Shown one piece after another: positions 35,347-44,881 of a stretch of 64,000 nt of DNA (positions within the stretch are counted from its first letter, which is position 1; every line of letters begins with the position of its first letter). The stretch comes from Thermococcus cleftensis (GTDB lineage: Archaea; Methanobacteriota_B; Thermococci; Thermococcales; Thermococcaceae): positions 842,322-906,321 of the forward strand of contig NC_018015.1 in the NCBI RefSeq assembly GCF_000265525.1, read 5' to 3'. Made by a program: the position numbers and the translations under genes. The notes beneath the pieces were generated by a model. It was not told the origin of the DNA, did not search any database, and saw only the letters and a program-made list of their open reading frames with translations.

Positions 35347-36816
35347 TCACAGCTTCCTGAGCCTCGGGTTGAGTATCTTATCGAGGGCCGTACCTATGAG
35401 GACGAAGGTAAGGCCGACGACGGCTATACCAAGCCCGGGCGGGAGGACCCACCACCAGTAACCCTTGGTCGTGGCCGACTGAGTCTGAGCCGCGTTGAGT
35501 ATCTGTCCCCAGGTAACGGCCGTCGGATCACCGATACCGAGGAAGCTCAGGGAAGCCTCAGCTATAACTGCACCCGGAACGCTGAGGGCTATGACGGCAA
35601 ACGCGTAGGGCAGGAGCTGTGGCAGTATGTGCTTGAAGATTATCCTTCCGTTGCCGGCACCAAGGGCTTTGGCGGCCTCGACGTAGGTCTGCTCCTTGAT
35701 CTGGAGGGCCATACTTCTCGAAATCCTCGCTATTCCCATCCAGCCGAATATGACAAGCAGGAGCACTATGAACATTAGGGTCACATGTCCGACGGTGGCA
35801 CCTATGAGGATAAGTATTGGCAGGCTTGGAATTGAGGCGAATATCTCGTTGATACGCATCATGAACTCATCGACGTTTCCGCCGAGGTAGGCGCTGGTAA
35901 CTCCGTAGACGAGGCCTATAAGGGTGCTGAGGACTGAGACGAGTATACCAATGGTAAGCGAGACCCTGCTACCCCAGATGATGCCAGCCCACAGGTCCCT
36001 GCCGAGGTAGTCGGTACCCATGGTTCCGTAGCTCCTACCGAGGAAGGTGACCTTTATGTCATCGATGATGACCTTGTTCTGGTCGGGGGCAGGGTTGTCG
36101 ATCTTGAGGACGAGCTTGTAGTCGCCCCAGAGGGGCTCGGGGTTGTTTATAATGTCCTCAGCCTTCATTCCAGGCTCGACCTTGGCGAAGGCCGTTGAGA
36201 TAAGAGTGTTTATGTTCATGATGACTATCGGATCCATCTGGGCCTGGAACGGGTCGAGTTCCCTTCCCTCGGTGACGTTCACGAGCCAGACGTAGATGTT
36301 GGCAGAGATTGCGGCATCTCTACCGACGGCTATCGTGGTGGAGCCGGTGAGGGGCTTGTTCTCGACGAGCGGAACGGTCTTTCCGTCAGGCCTCTCAAGG
36401 TACAGGCTGTAGGTCGGGGCATTCGCGGGCTGATTTACGGTCACGTTGATGTTCCTAATTATGATACCCTGCGGGCCAAGGTAGTAGCCGTCCGGGAAGT
36501 TATAAGTGGCCTCGATTACGGTTTCGGTGTTGCTCGGGTGAGCTATGGAGAGATCGTCCTTGTAGTACACCACCTGGGGAACGAGCTTCTGGGAGGTGAA
36601 CATGTTGTACCAAGTGGGCGGGACATTCTTGGGGTTGTCCTCCCAGTAAGCCGAGCTCCTCCACTTCTCCGGCAGGTCAGGTATGGTCGTGTACGGAGCG
36701 GTAAGGGCGACGAGGATAAGGAGGACGAGGAGAACCACACCGGCTATGCCGGTCTTCTCCCTCTTGAACTCATCAAGGAACTCCTTCAATCCCTCTTTGA
36801 AATCGACCCATCTCAT
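35347..36816 (-). CDS. Opp/Dpp-type ABC transporter permease (OppC-like) with external domain
   Basis: Membrane subunit of 489 residues, longer than the usual 290-300. The extra part is an external domain between helix 1 and the permease core (about residues 45-220). It starts with the segment YWEDNPKNVPPTWYNMF and ends before the core motif GTDYLGRDLWAGIIWGSR. The EAA coupling motif is VEAAKALGAGNGRIIFKHIL. The same extra domain is found in the two orphan OppC-like proteins at 44874 and 48833. Ribosome binding site GAGGTGATT precedes ATG 36816. Confidence 0.93.
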   Translation of the reverse strand: MRWVDFKEGLKEFLDEFKREKTGIAGVVLLVLLILVALTAPYTTIPDLPEKWRSSAYWEDNPKNVPPTWYNMFTSQKLVPQVVYYKDDLSIAHPSNTETVIEATYNFPDGYYLGPQGIIIRNINVTVNQPANAPTYSLYLERPDGKTVPLVENKPLTGSTTIAVGRDAAISANIYVWLVNVTEGRELDPFQAQMDPIVIMNINTLISTAFAKVEPGMKAEDIINNPEPLWGDYKLVLKIDNPAPDQNKVIIDDIKVTFLGRSYGTMGTDYLGRDLWAGIIWGSRVSLTIGILVSVLSTLIGLVYGVTSAYLGGNVDEFMMRINEIFASIPSLPILILIGATVGHVTLMFIVLLLVIFGWMGIARISRSMALQIKEQTYVEAAKALGAGNGRIIFKHILPQLLPYAFAVIALSVPGAVIAEASLSFLGIGDPTAVTWGQILNAAQTQSATTKGYWWWVLPPGLGIAVVGLTFVLIGTALDKILNPRLRKL

Positions 36817-36827
36817 CGTGAATCACC

Positions 36828-37883
36828 TCACATCTTGGAGGAAGCACCGACCTTGACACGCGGGTCAAGGAATCCGTAGATCATATCAGCGAGGACGACT
36901 CCAGCCAGGTAGAGCACCGTGAAGAAGTACGTCAGTCCTATGAGGAGATTGGTCTCGTTCTGCTGGAGGGCGACCCAGTAGAGCCTGCCCATTCCAGGGT
37001 AGTTGAAGACGAGCTCACTGATGATCGCACCACCAAGTGAACCGAGGAGGGCGAAGATGATCATGGTCACTATCGGCGGCGCTGCCGCGCGGAGGGCATG
37101 GCCGTAGATGATCTTGTGCTCGGGGATACCTTTGGCCCTAGCGGCCATGATAAAGTCCTCCTGGAGGGTGCCTATCATGATGTTCCTGGTCGTCCAAGCC
37201 CAGCCGCCGAAGGCAACGAAGACGTAGGTCAGAACTGGAAGGGTGAGCTTGTATATAACGTCCTTAACGTGTGCCCAGCCCGTGAGCTGTGGGTCGAACA
37301 TCGAACTGAGCGGGAACCAGCCGAGCTTGTAGGCGAATATCAGGAGGAACATCATTCCCGTCCACCACATCGGAAGACTGTAGGTGATAAGGGCGAACAC
37401 GGAAAGCCCCCTGTCGAAGACACTGCCGGCGTGTCTCGCCGCCCTGACACCGAGGAATATACCGAGTATGATGACGATTATCGTGGCGGTCGTGAAGAGC
37501 AGAACACTCCTCGGAACGGCAACCTTGATGATTTCAGCCACGTCGTTGGTTCCAAAAATTGGGGTCGTGGTTGTTCCAAAATCCAGCTTGAGAGTGCGGA
37601 TTGCTTTGTTATACACCTTCTGCCAGTAGGGGAGATTGAGTTCGTACTTCTCCCTCAAGAACTCCTCATACTCTGCCTTGGCCTTCTCATAAGCGTCCTG
37701 ACCCTGGGTTCTCAGGATATTCTGACCGGTGGTTCTGTCCCATTGCATCATCTCATCGTTCATCTTTGCTAGGTTGCTCTGCTCCGCGACCTTCACGAAG
37801 AGGGCCGCGATGATAAACGTCACTATCAACAGAACGAGGATTGCGTTTGCAATTCTAAACAGCAGGTACTTGAGATACCCCAT
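36828..37883 (-). CDS. Opp/Dpp-type ABC transporter permease (OppB-like)
   Basis: Membrane subunit of 351 residues with about six helices. After helix 1 an external segment (about 30-95) includes a long charged helix rich in Glu and Lys. The coupling motif is DFIMAARAKGIPEHKIIYGH. It is followed after 11 bases by the OppC-like gene. A TATA box on the minus strand (AAGATATATAAAG, about 37953-37965) gives it its own promoter apart from that of the binding protein. The 200-base gap 37884-38084 has no gene that I can support. Confidence 0.94.
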   Translation of the reverse strand: MGYLKYLLFRIANAILVLLIVTFIIAALFVKVAEQSNLAKMNDEMMQWDRTTGQNILRTQGQDAYEKAKAEYEEFLREKYELNLPYWQKVYNKAIRTLKLDFGTTTTPIFGTNDVAEIIKVAVPRSVLLFTTATIIVIILGIFLGVRAARHAGSVFDRGLSVFALITYSLPMWWTGMMFLLIFAYKLGWFPLSSMFDPQLTGWAHVKDVIYKLTLPVLTYVFVAFGGWAWTTRNIMIGTLQEDFIMAARAKGIPEHKIIYGHALRAAAPPIVTMIIFALLGSLGGAIISELVFNYPGMGRLYWVALQQNETNLLIGLTYFFTVLYLAGVVLADMIYGFLDPRVKVGASSKM

Positions 37884-38084
37884 CTTTTCACCCCCAAACA
37901 GCAGGTTGGTCGTGTTTTAGAGCATCTTTTTCAGCATTGTAAAACCGGCTTTATATATCTTACTGCATCAATGTACACATTTTCCCAAAATGGCCACAAA
38001 AGCGCATTTGAAGGGCACGGGGCATTAGGGGTTCCAAAGGATATTCTGGAGAAAAGCAAACAAAAAGGTAGGAAAAGAACGAAA

Positions 38085-40502
38085 TCACTTCTTCTTGGTG
38101 AAGTACCAGGCGGCCGCGGCGATGATGATTATCACCAGGCCGACGACGACGTAGGTGGTGGTGTTGTCGCCACCGGTTGGGGTCTCAGTCGGAGTGGTCG
38201 GGGTGGTGACGCTCGGGCCGGTCTCAGTGGTGGTCGTGGTGCTGGTTATCTCGTCCCAGGTGAGGCCAGAGATCTTGAGGATAACCTTGGCGAGGTCATC
38301 GACGTGCTGCTTGGTGAGGAGGTCGAGCTGGAGGAGGCCCTCACCGCTGCTGCTGAAGGAGTACTTGCTGCTGGCGTCGTAGGCGTCGCTGTTGGCGACG
38401 AGCTCACCCATGGCCCAGTAGAGCTCCCACGGCATGTCTGGATAGATTATGTAGTTGCTAGCGGTCAGGTCGTCGGCGAACGGGTGCACGTAGTTTCCGT
38501 AGACCACGTAGCCGTTGTCGTTGAACTGGAAGCCAAGGTAGGTCTGGTAGGTAGCGGCGGTCGAGCTGAGGGAGCTGTCGTAGTACGGGTCGTCCGGGGT
38601 GTCCTTGTAAGCCCAGGTGTAAACGAAGGCGATGTAGTACTTGATATCGTCAATAGTCATCTTCACGCCGTTCTGCCACTCGCCCATGTCACAGGTGACG
38701 GTAACCTTGACGTTGGCCGTCTCGCCGGCGTGGGCGGTGATCCAGCCCTGGGTCTGGTTGTAGATGACGGCATCGTCCGGAACCTTGAACTCACCCTTCT
38801 CAAGGGTCCACTTGCACCTGTACGGGACGTAGATACCGTCGAAGTTGATGGTTCCACCGGTGTCGTGGATGAGGTTCCAGAGCCTGGTGCTGTAAACGTC
38901 GGTGATACCACCGACCGGGTTGAAGGCGCTCATGAAGAGGGCACCGGTCGAGGCAAACTGGGCGACCTTAAGGTGCTTGTCCGGGGTCTTGGCGCTCATT
39001 ATGCTCCACCTGCTGGCGATACCAACGCTCGGGTCGCTGATGATGTCGGTGACCCTCTCCTTGTTCACCGGGTAGAACTCCCAGTTCTCAACGAGGAAGA
39101 TCCTGACGCTGTCCATGATACCGATGGTAAGGCCTATCTTCTGGAGGTCCCAGTACTGGTCGGCGTTGTTGAGGACTATGGTGGTGTTGGTGGCCGGGTC
39201 AGTGTACTGGGTCATGAGCAGGAGGTAACCGATCTCCTTGGTGGTCCAGTTAATTATCGGGCCGAGGCTCTCCTCGCTGGTGTAGTACTTGGTCTGGAGC
39301 TTCTGCAGGCCGGCGGTAACGCTACCGTCACCTATGAACTTGAGAGCGTCCTCGACGGTGACGTCAGGCTGGTGCCTCGGGTCCTGGAAGTTCGGGTAGT
39401 AGCCAAGCGGGGAGTACCAGTAGTAAATCTGCCAGTCCGGGTACATGCTTCCAAGACCACCGGCACCCCAACCACCAGTGTAAAGGTTCCACTCGTAAGT
39501 GCTGATCGGCTTCCTGAAGACTATCTCGCTGGCCTTCTGCCTGTCAAGGAGCATCCTATCAACCTTGAATCCGACCTTCTTCTCGAGGAGGTCGGAGATG
39601 TAAAGGCCTATGTCCTTCCTCTCGTCCTCGGTACGGATAACAAACTTAACCTCAACCGGCTGACCCTCGAAGTACCAGTAGCCATCGTCCCTCTTCTCAA
39701 GGGTGTAGCCCTCGGCCTTGAGCTTGTCGGCAGCCTCCTGGAGGGCGTCGCTTATCATCTTAAGGGCGAGGTCCTCGTTTCCGTCGGCGGTGAGGTGAAG
39801 AGCCTCATAGACCGGGGTGAAGTACTTGGCGGCCGGGTCGCTCGGGGTGATACCGCTGAGGGCCGGGGCACCGCTACCCTGGTAGATGTTCTGGATTATG
39901 TAGTTCCTGCTGATGAGCCAGTTCATGGCGAACCTGACTTCCCTGATGGCGAACGGGTTGAAGTAAACACTGTCACCGACGGTAACGATCGGTATGTCCT
40001 TGTCGGGGTCCTTGTACGGGTTGATGCTCAGCTCAACGGAGGAGCTGGCGCTCTTGTAGAGGTTGAGGTTGGCGAGAACGTCACTTCCGAGGCCCTGGTA
40101 CTTGTTGGCGCCGAAGGCGAAGAGTCCAATGTCGAACTCACCCTTGGCAACCTGGAGGATTATGGTCTCCTCGTTCTGAACACCCTGGTACTCGATAACA
40201 TCAGCGTAACCGTCCTTCGGGAGCTTGGGGTCGTCATTGAAAGTGTTCCTCTGACCGTTGAACTTGACGAGCTTAAGGTAAAGGTTCTCAGGAGCATACA
40301 TGTCAAGAATGTACGGACCGTTGCTGATCACAAAGTGACCGTACTTGAGGTACCACTGGAGGTCTGCCTTAAACCTGGCCTTGGCCTCATCGCTGTCCAG
40401 CGGTATGTCCTTCGGCGTGTAGTCCGCCGCACTGACGGAGTGGACGGCAAACAAACTAAACAACATCAAACCCATAACAAACAATCCCAAAGCCTTCTTC
40501 AT
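38085..40502 (-). CDS. Opp/Dpp-type extracellular solute-binding protein
   Basis: Substrate-binding protein (SBP family 5) of 805 residues. It is anchored by a C-terminal helix rather than as a lipoprotein: signal peptide (1-26, ending SVSA), large binding domain, Thr/Pro-rich linker (about 742-775), then YVVVGLVIIIIAAAAWYF and KKK. Related archaeal proteins bind peptides or beta-linked oligosaccharides such as cellobiose, so the substrate remains open. It is the first gene of the transporter cluster, and its ribosome binding site GGAGGCAGTGG precedes ATG 40502. Confidence 0.93.
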   Translation of the reverse strand: MKKALGLFVMGLMLFSLFAVHSVSAADYTPKDIPLDSDEAKARFKADLQWYLKYGHFVISNGPYILDMYAPENLYLKLVKFNGQRNTFNDDPKLPKDGYADVIEYQGVQNEETIILQVAKGEFDIGLFAFGANKYQGLGSDVLANLNLYKSASSSVELSINPYKDPDKDIPIVTVGDSVYFNPFAIREVRFAMNWLISRNYIIQNIYQGSGAPALSGITPSDPAAKYFTPVYEALHLTADGNEDLALKMISDALQEAADKLKAEGYTLEKRDDGYWYFEGQPVEVKFVIRTEDERKDIGLYISDLLEKKVGFKVDRMLLDRQKASEIVFRKPISTYEWNLYTGGWGAGGLGSMYPDWQIYYWYSPLGYYPNFQDPRHQPDVTVEDALKFIGDGSVTAGLQKLQTKYYTSEESLGPIINWTTKEIGYLLLMTQYTDPATNTTIVLNNADQYWDLQKIGLTIGIMDSVRIFLVENWEFYPVNKERVTDIISDPSVGIASRWSIMSAKTPDKHLKVAQFASTGALFMSAFNPVGGITDVYSTRLWNLIHDTGGTINFDGIYVPYRCKWTLEKGEFKVPDDAVIYNQTQGWITAHAGETANVKVTVTCDMGEWQNGVKMTIDDIKYYIAFVYTWAYKDTPDDPYYDSSLSSTAATYQTYLGFQFNDNGYVVYGNYVHPFADDLTASNYIIYPDMPWELYWAMGELVANSDAYDASSKYSFSSSGEGLLQLDLLTKQHVDDLAKVILKISGLTWDEITSTTTTTETGPSVTTPTTPTETPTGGDNTTTYVVVGLVIIIIAAAAWYFTKKK

Positions 40503-40525
40503 ACTCCACTGCCTCCTTCACTTTT

Positions 40526-40587
40526 TGGCAATGTTGCCATATGTGGTGTATAATGGCATGAGGATATACATTGAAAGCCTATTTAAG
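40526..40587 (-). promoter_or_regulatory. Promoter and leader of the binding-protein gene
   Basis: The TATA element (minus strand CTTAAATAGG, about 40578-40587) predicts a start near 40558. The leader contains the inverted repeat TGGCAA-TG-TTGCCA (40526-40539). A second pair, TGCCAT (40535-40540) and ATGGCA (40553-40558), reaches the start site. These could be operators or form mRNA hairpins. The rest of the gap, 40588-40860, has no supported gene. Confidence 0.4.
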
Positions 40588-40821
40588 GGTTACGTTCTTG
40601 TAAAAGTAACGTCGATGAAAACAAGAGGACATGCAGCCGATTCGAGGGATCAAAGGTTAGAATGCCCAAAACCAGAAATGCGACAGCCCATTCCCAGATT
40701 TACCAGCTAACCAAATTGACAAGTGGCTAAAAGCCCTATTAAGGACGATTAGGTTTGTAGAAAGCCCGAAAAATCATTAGGGGGCTTTTCAACATCAGCT
40801 TCCAATCCCATGGAGGCAAAA

Positions 40822-40831
40822 AACTTAAAAT
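40822..40831 (+). promoter_or_regulatory. TATA box for pyrC
   Basis: AACTTAAAAT is centred about 34 bases before ATG 40861. The mRNA would have at most a very short leader, consistent with the absence of a ribosome binding site. Confidence 0.4.
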
Positions 40832-40860
40832 GCCAACCCATCAAAACGCGTGCGGGCATT

Positions 40861-42093
40861 ATGTACGACCTGGTTCTGAAAGGGCGATTCCTGACGGGTG
40901 GGAAACTGATAGAAGGAAGCATAGGGGTTTCTGGCGGCAGGATTCTGCGCGTCTCAAGGGGCGATCTGAAGGGAGAAGAAATAATTCAAATTGGCCGTGG
41001 AAAGGTCGTACTCCCGGGTTTGATAGACGTCCACGTCCACCTGAGGGACTTCGAGCATAGGGAGAAGGAAACGGTGGAAACAGGGACGATGGCAGCCCTA
41101 CACGGAGGAATAACAGTTGTCTTCGACATGCCCAACACGAAACCTCCGGTAACCGATTCCGAGACGTTTCAAAGGCGGGCAGAGCTTTTCGCCAGAAAAT
41201 CCTACGCCGACTACGCCCTGGGCTTCCTCCTAAACGGCAACTGCGTCGAGGCGAGAAAAGCCGAGGCAGACTTCTACAAAATCTTCATGGGGGCCTCAAC
41301 TGGCGGAATCTTTTCAGAAGATTTTAAGTCGGACTACTCCTGCGCTCCAAGCATCGTTAGCGTCCACGCCGAGGACGCGGAGGTAATAGCAGGGAACCCC
41401 GAGAGGCCACCAGAGGCGGAGGTTCTGGCGATAGAACGGGCACTTCAAGCGGCAGAAAATCTGGAAAAGCCCCTCAACGTCTGCCACGTATCAACCGCCG
41501 GTGGAATCGAAGCGATACTGCGGAGAAACCTACCCTGGGTGAGCTTCGAGGTCACCCCTCACCATCTCTTTCTCACGAGAAAGGACTTCGAGGGGAACCC
41601 TCTCCTCAAGGTTTATCCTCCGCTGAGGGACGAGGGACATAGGAATGCACTCTGGAGGAACTTTTCCCACATTCCACTCATAGCCAGCGATCACGCACCC
41701 CACACGCCGGAGGACAAGGAAGCCGGAGCGGCCGGGATACCGGGGCTGGAAACGGAGGTGGCGCTTCTCCTCGACGCCGTGAACAGGGGAATGCTCGAGC
41801 TTTCAGACATCGTTGAAAAGATGCACACGAATCCAATTAGAATATTTGGAATAAGGAACAAGGGGTTTGGGGTGGGAAAGGACGCGGACTTCACCGTGGT
41901 GGACCTCAAGCGGGAATGGACGGTTAAACCGGAGGACTTCTACACGAAGGCAAAATGGAGCCCGTGGGAGGGAAGAAAGCTGAAGGGAAAGGTATTGATG
42001 ACCCTTCTCAGGGGAAGGGTTGTTATGGAGGAAGATGAAATCGTGGGAAAGCCGGAGGGGGTCAGGATAAATGCTGGAAAGGGTAACCCTTAG
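40861..42093 (+). CDS. pyrC: Dihydroorotase
   Basis: Converts carbamoyl aspartate to dihydroorotate in pyrimidine synthesis. The 410-residue amidohydrolase shows the metal motif DVHVHLRDFEH, the lysine-containing YKIFMGASTGG, metal histidines in SVHAEDAE and CHVSTAGG, and the catalytic Asp in ASDHAPHTPEDK. ATG 40861 (MYDLVLKG) is chosen because it is the normal start of the amidohydrolase fold and lies close to a predicted start site; an ATG at 40810 lies upstream of the TATA box. It overlaps pyrK by 23 bases. Confidence 0.95.
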   Translation: MYDLVLKGRFLTGGKLIEGSIGVSGGRILRVSRGDLKGEEIIQIGRGKVVLPGLIDVHVHLRDFEHREKETVETGTMAALHGGITVVFDMPNTKPPVTDSETFQRRAELFARKSYADYALGFLLNGNCVEARKAEADFYKIFMGASTGGIFSEDFKSDYSCAPSIVSVHAEDAEVIAGNPERPPEAEVLAIERALQAAENLEKPLNVCHVSTAGGIEAILRRNLPWVSFEVTPHHLFLTRKDFEGNPLLKVYPPLRDEGHRNALWRNFSHIPLIASDHAPHTPEDKEAGAAGIPGLETEVALLLDAVNRGMLELSDIVEKMHTNPIRIFGIRNKGFGVGKDADFTVVDLKREWTVKPEDFYTKAKWSPWEGRKLKGKVLMTLLRGRVVMEEDEIVGKPEGVRINAGKGNP

Positions 42094-42772
42094 GGAAGTC
42101 TGGGACGTTGCCAGGGACGTCAAGGCCTTCCGCTTCGATAAGAAGCTCAAATTTACCGCCGGACAGTTCATAATGACATGGCTTCCAGGGGTCGGGGAAA
42201 AGCCCTTCAGCCTGGCCTGGAGGGACTTGATAGTCGTCAAGCGCGTTGGTCCCTTCACGTCGAGGCTCTTCGAGCTGGCTGAGGGAGACCACCTCTGGAT
42301 CCGCGGGCCCTACGGCAGGGGTTTCAAGCCAGAGGGGGAAAAGGTAGCGCTCGTCGGCGGTGGCATAGGAATCCCACCCCTCTACGCGTTCGTGAGGCAG
42401 AACAGTGGGAGGTTCAAGAGCATAACCCTAATCTACGGCGCCAGAAGCAGGGAAGAACTGGCTCTGATGGACATTGAAGAGTACGTGGACGAGGTGATAA
42501 TCACCACCGACGACGGCTCCGCTGGCAGAAAGGGCTTCCCAACGGACGTGCTGGCGGAGAGAAAGAACGAGTTTGACCAGGTCTACGCCTGCGGCCCGGA
42601 GCCGATGCTCAAAGCGGTGCTGGAGGTTATGAACTACGAGAACGTCCAGGTTTCGGCGGAGCGCTACATGAAGTGCGGAATCGGCGTCTGCGGCTCCTGC
42701 AACCTCGGAAAGTACCTCGTCTGCCGCGACGGGCCGGTCTTCGACGGCTTCCAGCTCAGGGGACTGCTCTGA
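42071..42772 (+). CDS. pyrK: Dihydroorotate dehydrogenase electron transfer subunit
   Basis: Iron-sulfur flavoprotein that passes electrons from PyrD1B to NAD, 233 residues. It has an FAD-binding barrel with KPFSLA, an NAD-binding domain beginning VALVGGGIGIPPLYA, and a C-terminal [2Fe-2S] site with Cys202, Cys207, Cys210 and Cys218 (CGIGVCGSC, then C). The catalytic partner pyrD is not in this window. Translation is coupled to pyrC. Confidence 0.94.
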   Translation: MLERVTLREVWDVARDVKAFRFDKKLKFTAGQFIMTWLPGVGEKPFSLAWRDLIVVKRVGPFTSRLFELAEGDHLWIRGPYGRGFKPEGEKVALVGGGIGIPPLYAFVRQNSGRFKSITLIYGARSREELALMDIEEYVDEVIITTDDGSAGRKGFPTDVLAERKNEFDQVYACGPEPMLKAVLEVMNYENVQVSAERYMKCGIGVCGSCNLGKYLVCRDGPVFDGFQLRGLL

Positions 42773-42819
42773 CCAATCAGGTTTTTAAACCCCTTTTTTC
42801 TGTTTCGGCCGGTGAGAGA

Positions 42820-43722
42820 ATGAAGAAGATGAGCTGGGAGGAGTTCGCGAGGAGCATGGGCGTGGAACCGCAAATCCTCGAGAACGAGGAGGCGAGGCTT
42901 CTAAAGAGGTTCGTGATGGATCTGAAGTTCCCCACCCACTGTCAGGGCTGTCAGGGTCTCGACCTTAGCAATCCCAACCCCGTTCACCACCCGAGCTACG
43001 AGCTCACGCCGGCGTGCAACCACGACTGCATATTCTGCTACTCAAACGTCGCGGTGAAGCTCGGAAAGGCCCCAAAGCCCGGCTACTACGGCTGGGAGAG
43101 GCCGTACGCCATAACCGTTTCACAGTACGGCGAGCCGCTCATAAGCCCGCGCATAGTGGAGGTCAACAGAATGCTCAGGGAGAGGTTTCCGGAGGCGAGG
43201 CTCGATCTTCAGACGAACGGTTCCCTTCTCACCGAGGAGCTGTGGGAGAAGCTCGACTTCGACCTCGTGATGATAAGCCTCGATGCATCAACGAGGGAAA
43301 AGCACCTCAAAATTACCAACGCCGACACCTTCGATGCGGTTGTAAACGCCCTCAGGATAGTGGGAGGCGACAAGAGAGTCCGCTCGGCTGTGAGGACCAT
43401 CTTCATGCCGGGCATAAACGACGAGGACATACCGAGGATAGCGGAGCTTGCAGCTTCCCTTGGAATAGACGAGATGATGCTCCAGCCCCTCACGATTCAC
43501 GAGCTGAACGTCGAGCGGTTGAAAAAGGCCGGCCTCGACTTCGAGCGGGCCGAGAGCGTAAGGGACTACCTGAAGGCCGCAATGGAGGCGAAGAAGTACA
43601 TAGACGTCCGCATAAGCGGCTGTCAGCTCGCAATCTACAGGACGATGGACCCGCTGACACTGTTCAGCGCGAGGCGCGTTGCGAGGGACGTCGCACCGGC
43701 GATGAAGAGGGAGAGAGCGTAA
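42820..43722 (+). CDS. Radical SAM protein
   Basis: Radical SAM enzyme of 300 residues. The [4Fe-4S] motif is CNHDCIFC (Cys66, Cys70, Cys73), followed by the YGEPLISPRI and LQTNGSLL segments of the barrel. Two more Cys in HCQGCQGL (about 40-43) lie before the motif, and one in SGCQL near the end. No SPASM domain is visible. Start ATG 42820 has GGTGAGAG upstream and a TATA box (TTTTTAAAC, about 42782-42790) before that. The substrate is unknown. It resembles stand-alone MoaA-like radical SAM proteins of Thermococcales. Confidence 0.88.
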   Translation: MKKMSWEEFARSMGVEPQILENEEARLLKRFVMDLKFPTHCQGCQGLDLSNPNPVHHPSYELTPACNHDCIFCYSNVAVKLGKAPKPGYYGWERPYAITVSQYGEPLISPRIVEVNRMLRERFPEARLDLQTNGSLLTEELWEKLDFDLVMISLDASTREKHLKITNADTFDAVVNALRIVGGDKRVRSAVRTIFMPGINDEDIPRIAELAASLGIDEMMLQPLTIHELNVERLKKAGLDFERAESVRDYLKAAMEAKKYIDVRISGCQLAIYRTMDPLTLFSARRVARDVAPAMKRERA

Positions 43723-43834
43723 CCTCAATCACCATTTTTACATCAAAATGTCCAAACACACCCAAATTTTTCGGTTTATTCACAGATGGAAAGCTTTTTA
43801 AGCGAGGTGAGTATTTTACCACGGTGCTCCAGGA

Positions 43835-44881
43835 ATGAGATTCATTGGTAAAGTCCTGGAGAACGTAACACTGCTGATAATTGTTCTCGTCATCACGGGT
43901 GTCCTAATCGCCCAGGCCGAGCACAAGATAAACTCGATCGAGATGAACAAGCTCGGCGTTCCCGTGGAAGGGAAGATGGGGATAAGAGAAAGCCTGGAAA
44001 AAACCTACGAGTACGCCAACTTTTCGTTCGCACTCTTCAGCAGGAAGAACGGAACGGTCATCGTCGCGAAGCAGGGCGACATGGAGGCCAGGATATACAA
44101 CCCCAGCCCCAGGGAGAGTTTCGAGGAGGTCTTCATGACGACGCCGGAAAAGGCTATCCTGACGACCTTCATCGTTCTCCTCCTGACTATGGCCATGGTG
44201 TTCCTGCTGGGCCTCTACTGGGGCTTGAAGGCTGGCTATCGGGGAGGCCGGTGGGACAAGGTTCTTTCCACACTGGCACCGATATTCTCCGCAATTCCCG
44301 GCTGGTTCTGGGCAATATTTCTCCTGTGGACGCTCTGGTGGCGGCTGGATCTTTCCACGATAGACTACATGAACTACATCGCCCGCGCCAAGGCGACCGG
44401 GGAGATAAGCGTTTTCACCTATCTGAACGCCCTTCTCCTCCCGGTCCTGACGCTGACCTTCGCCAACGTCGTCATATACGCTTTCAACGTGAGAACCCTG
44501 GTGAAGAGGGAAACCCACGAGGAGCACTTCTTCGCGGACGTGCTCAAGGGCCTTCCCGACAAAAGGATCATGAAAAAACTCCTCAGAACAGTCCTTCCAT
44601 CTTTCCTAACCTTTACAAGCTACAACTTCCTCAGCCTCCTGATAAACGCGATGGCCGTCGAGAAGCTCTTCAACGTGAACGGCATAGGCTACGTCTTCGC
44701 CTGCTCCGCTGGAAAGAACTACCACCTGTCACCCGGCGGCGAGATAACACAGACGTTCACCTTCAACGGCAGGTACATATTCTTCGTCGCCCTCGTCATG
44801 GTTCTGCTATACTTCATCAACTCGACGGTTATGGAGGCCCTCTACCTGAAGCTCGACCCCAGGGTGAGGCGGAATGTTTGA
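43835..44881 (+). CDS. Orphan DppB-like ABC permease (pair 1)
   Basis: Membrane protein of 348 residues with six predicted helices, the DppB/OppB fold, and an external segment after helix 1 (about 27-100). The coupling region reads DVLKGLPDKRIMKKLLRTVL. The invariant Gly is kept but the EAA start is lost. A TATA-like TTTTTAAGCG lies at about 43796-43805. It overlaps the next permease gene by 8 bases. No binding protein or ATPase gene is adjacent. Confidence 0.88.
   Translation: MRFIGKVLENVTLLIIVLVITGVLIAQAEHKINSIEMNKLGVPVEGKMGIRESLEKTYEYANFSFALFSRKNGTVIVAKQGDMEARIYNPSPRESFEEVFMTTPEKAILTTFIVLLLTMAMVFLLGLYWGLKAGYRGGRWDKVLSTLAPIFSAIPGWFWAIFLLWTLWWRLDLSTIDYMNYIARAKATGEISVFTYLNALLLPVLTLTFANVVIYAFNVRTLVKRETHEEHFFADVLKGLPDKRIMKKLLRTVLPSFLTFTSYNFLSLLINAMAVEKLFNVNGIGYVFACSAGKNYHLSPGGEITQTFTFNGRYIFFVALVMVLLYFINSTVMEALYLKLDPRVRRNV

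Noticed and set aside
37971-40553. An 860-codon open frame on the plus strand opposite the binding-protein gene
   Set aside because: It is the shadow of the GC-biased codon use of the real gene. The opposite strand has a signal peptide, family fold and membrane anchor, while this frame has none and is low in complexity.
43723-43834. C/D box sRNA in the gap before the first orphan permease
   Set aside because: No C box with a D box at guide distance is present; the segment is explained by the promoter.
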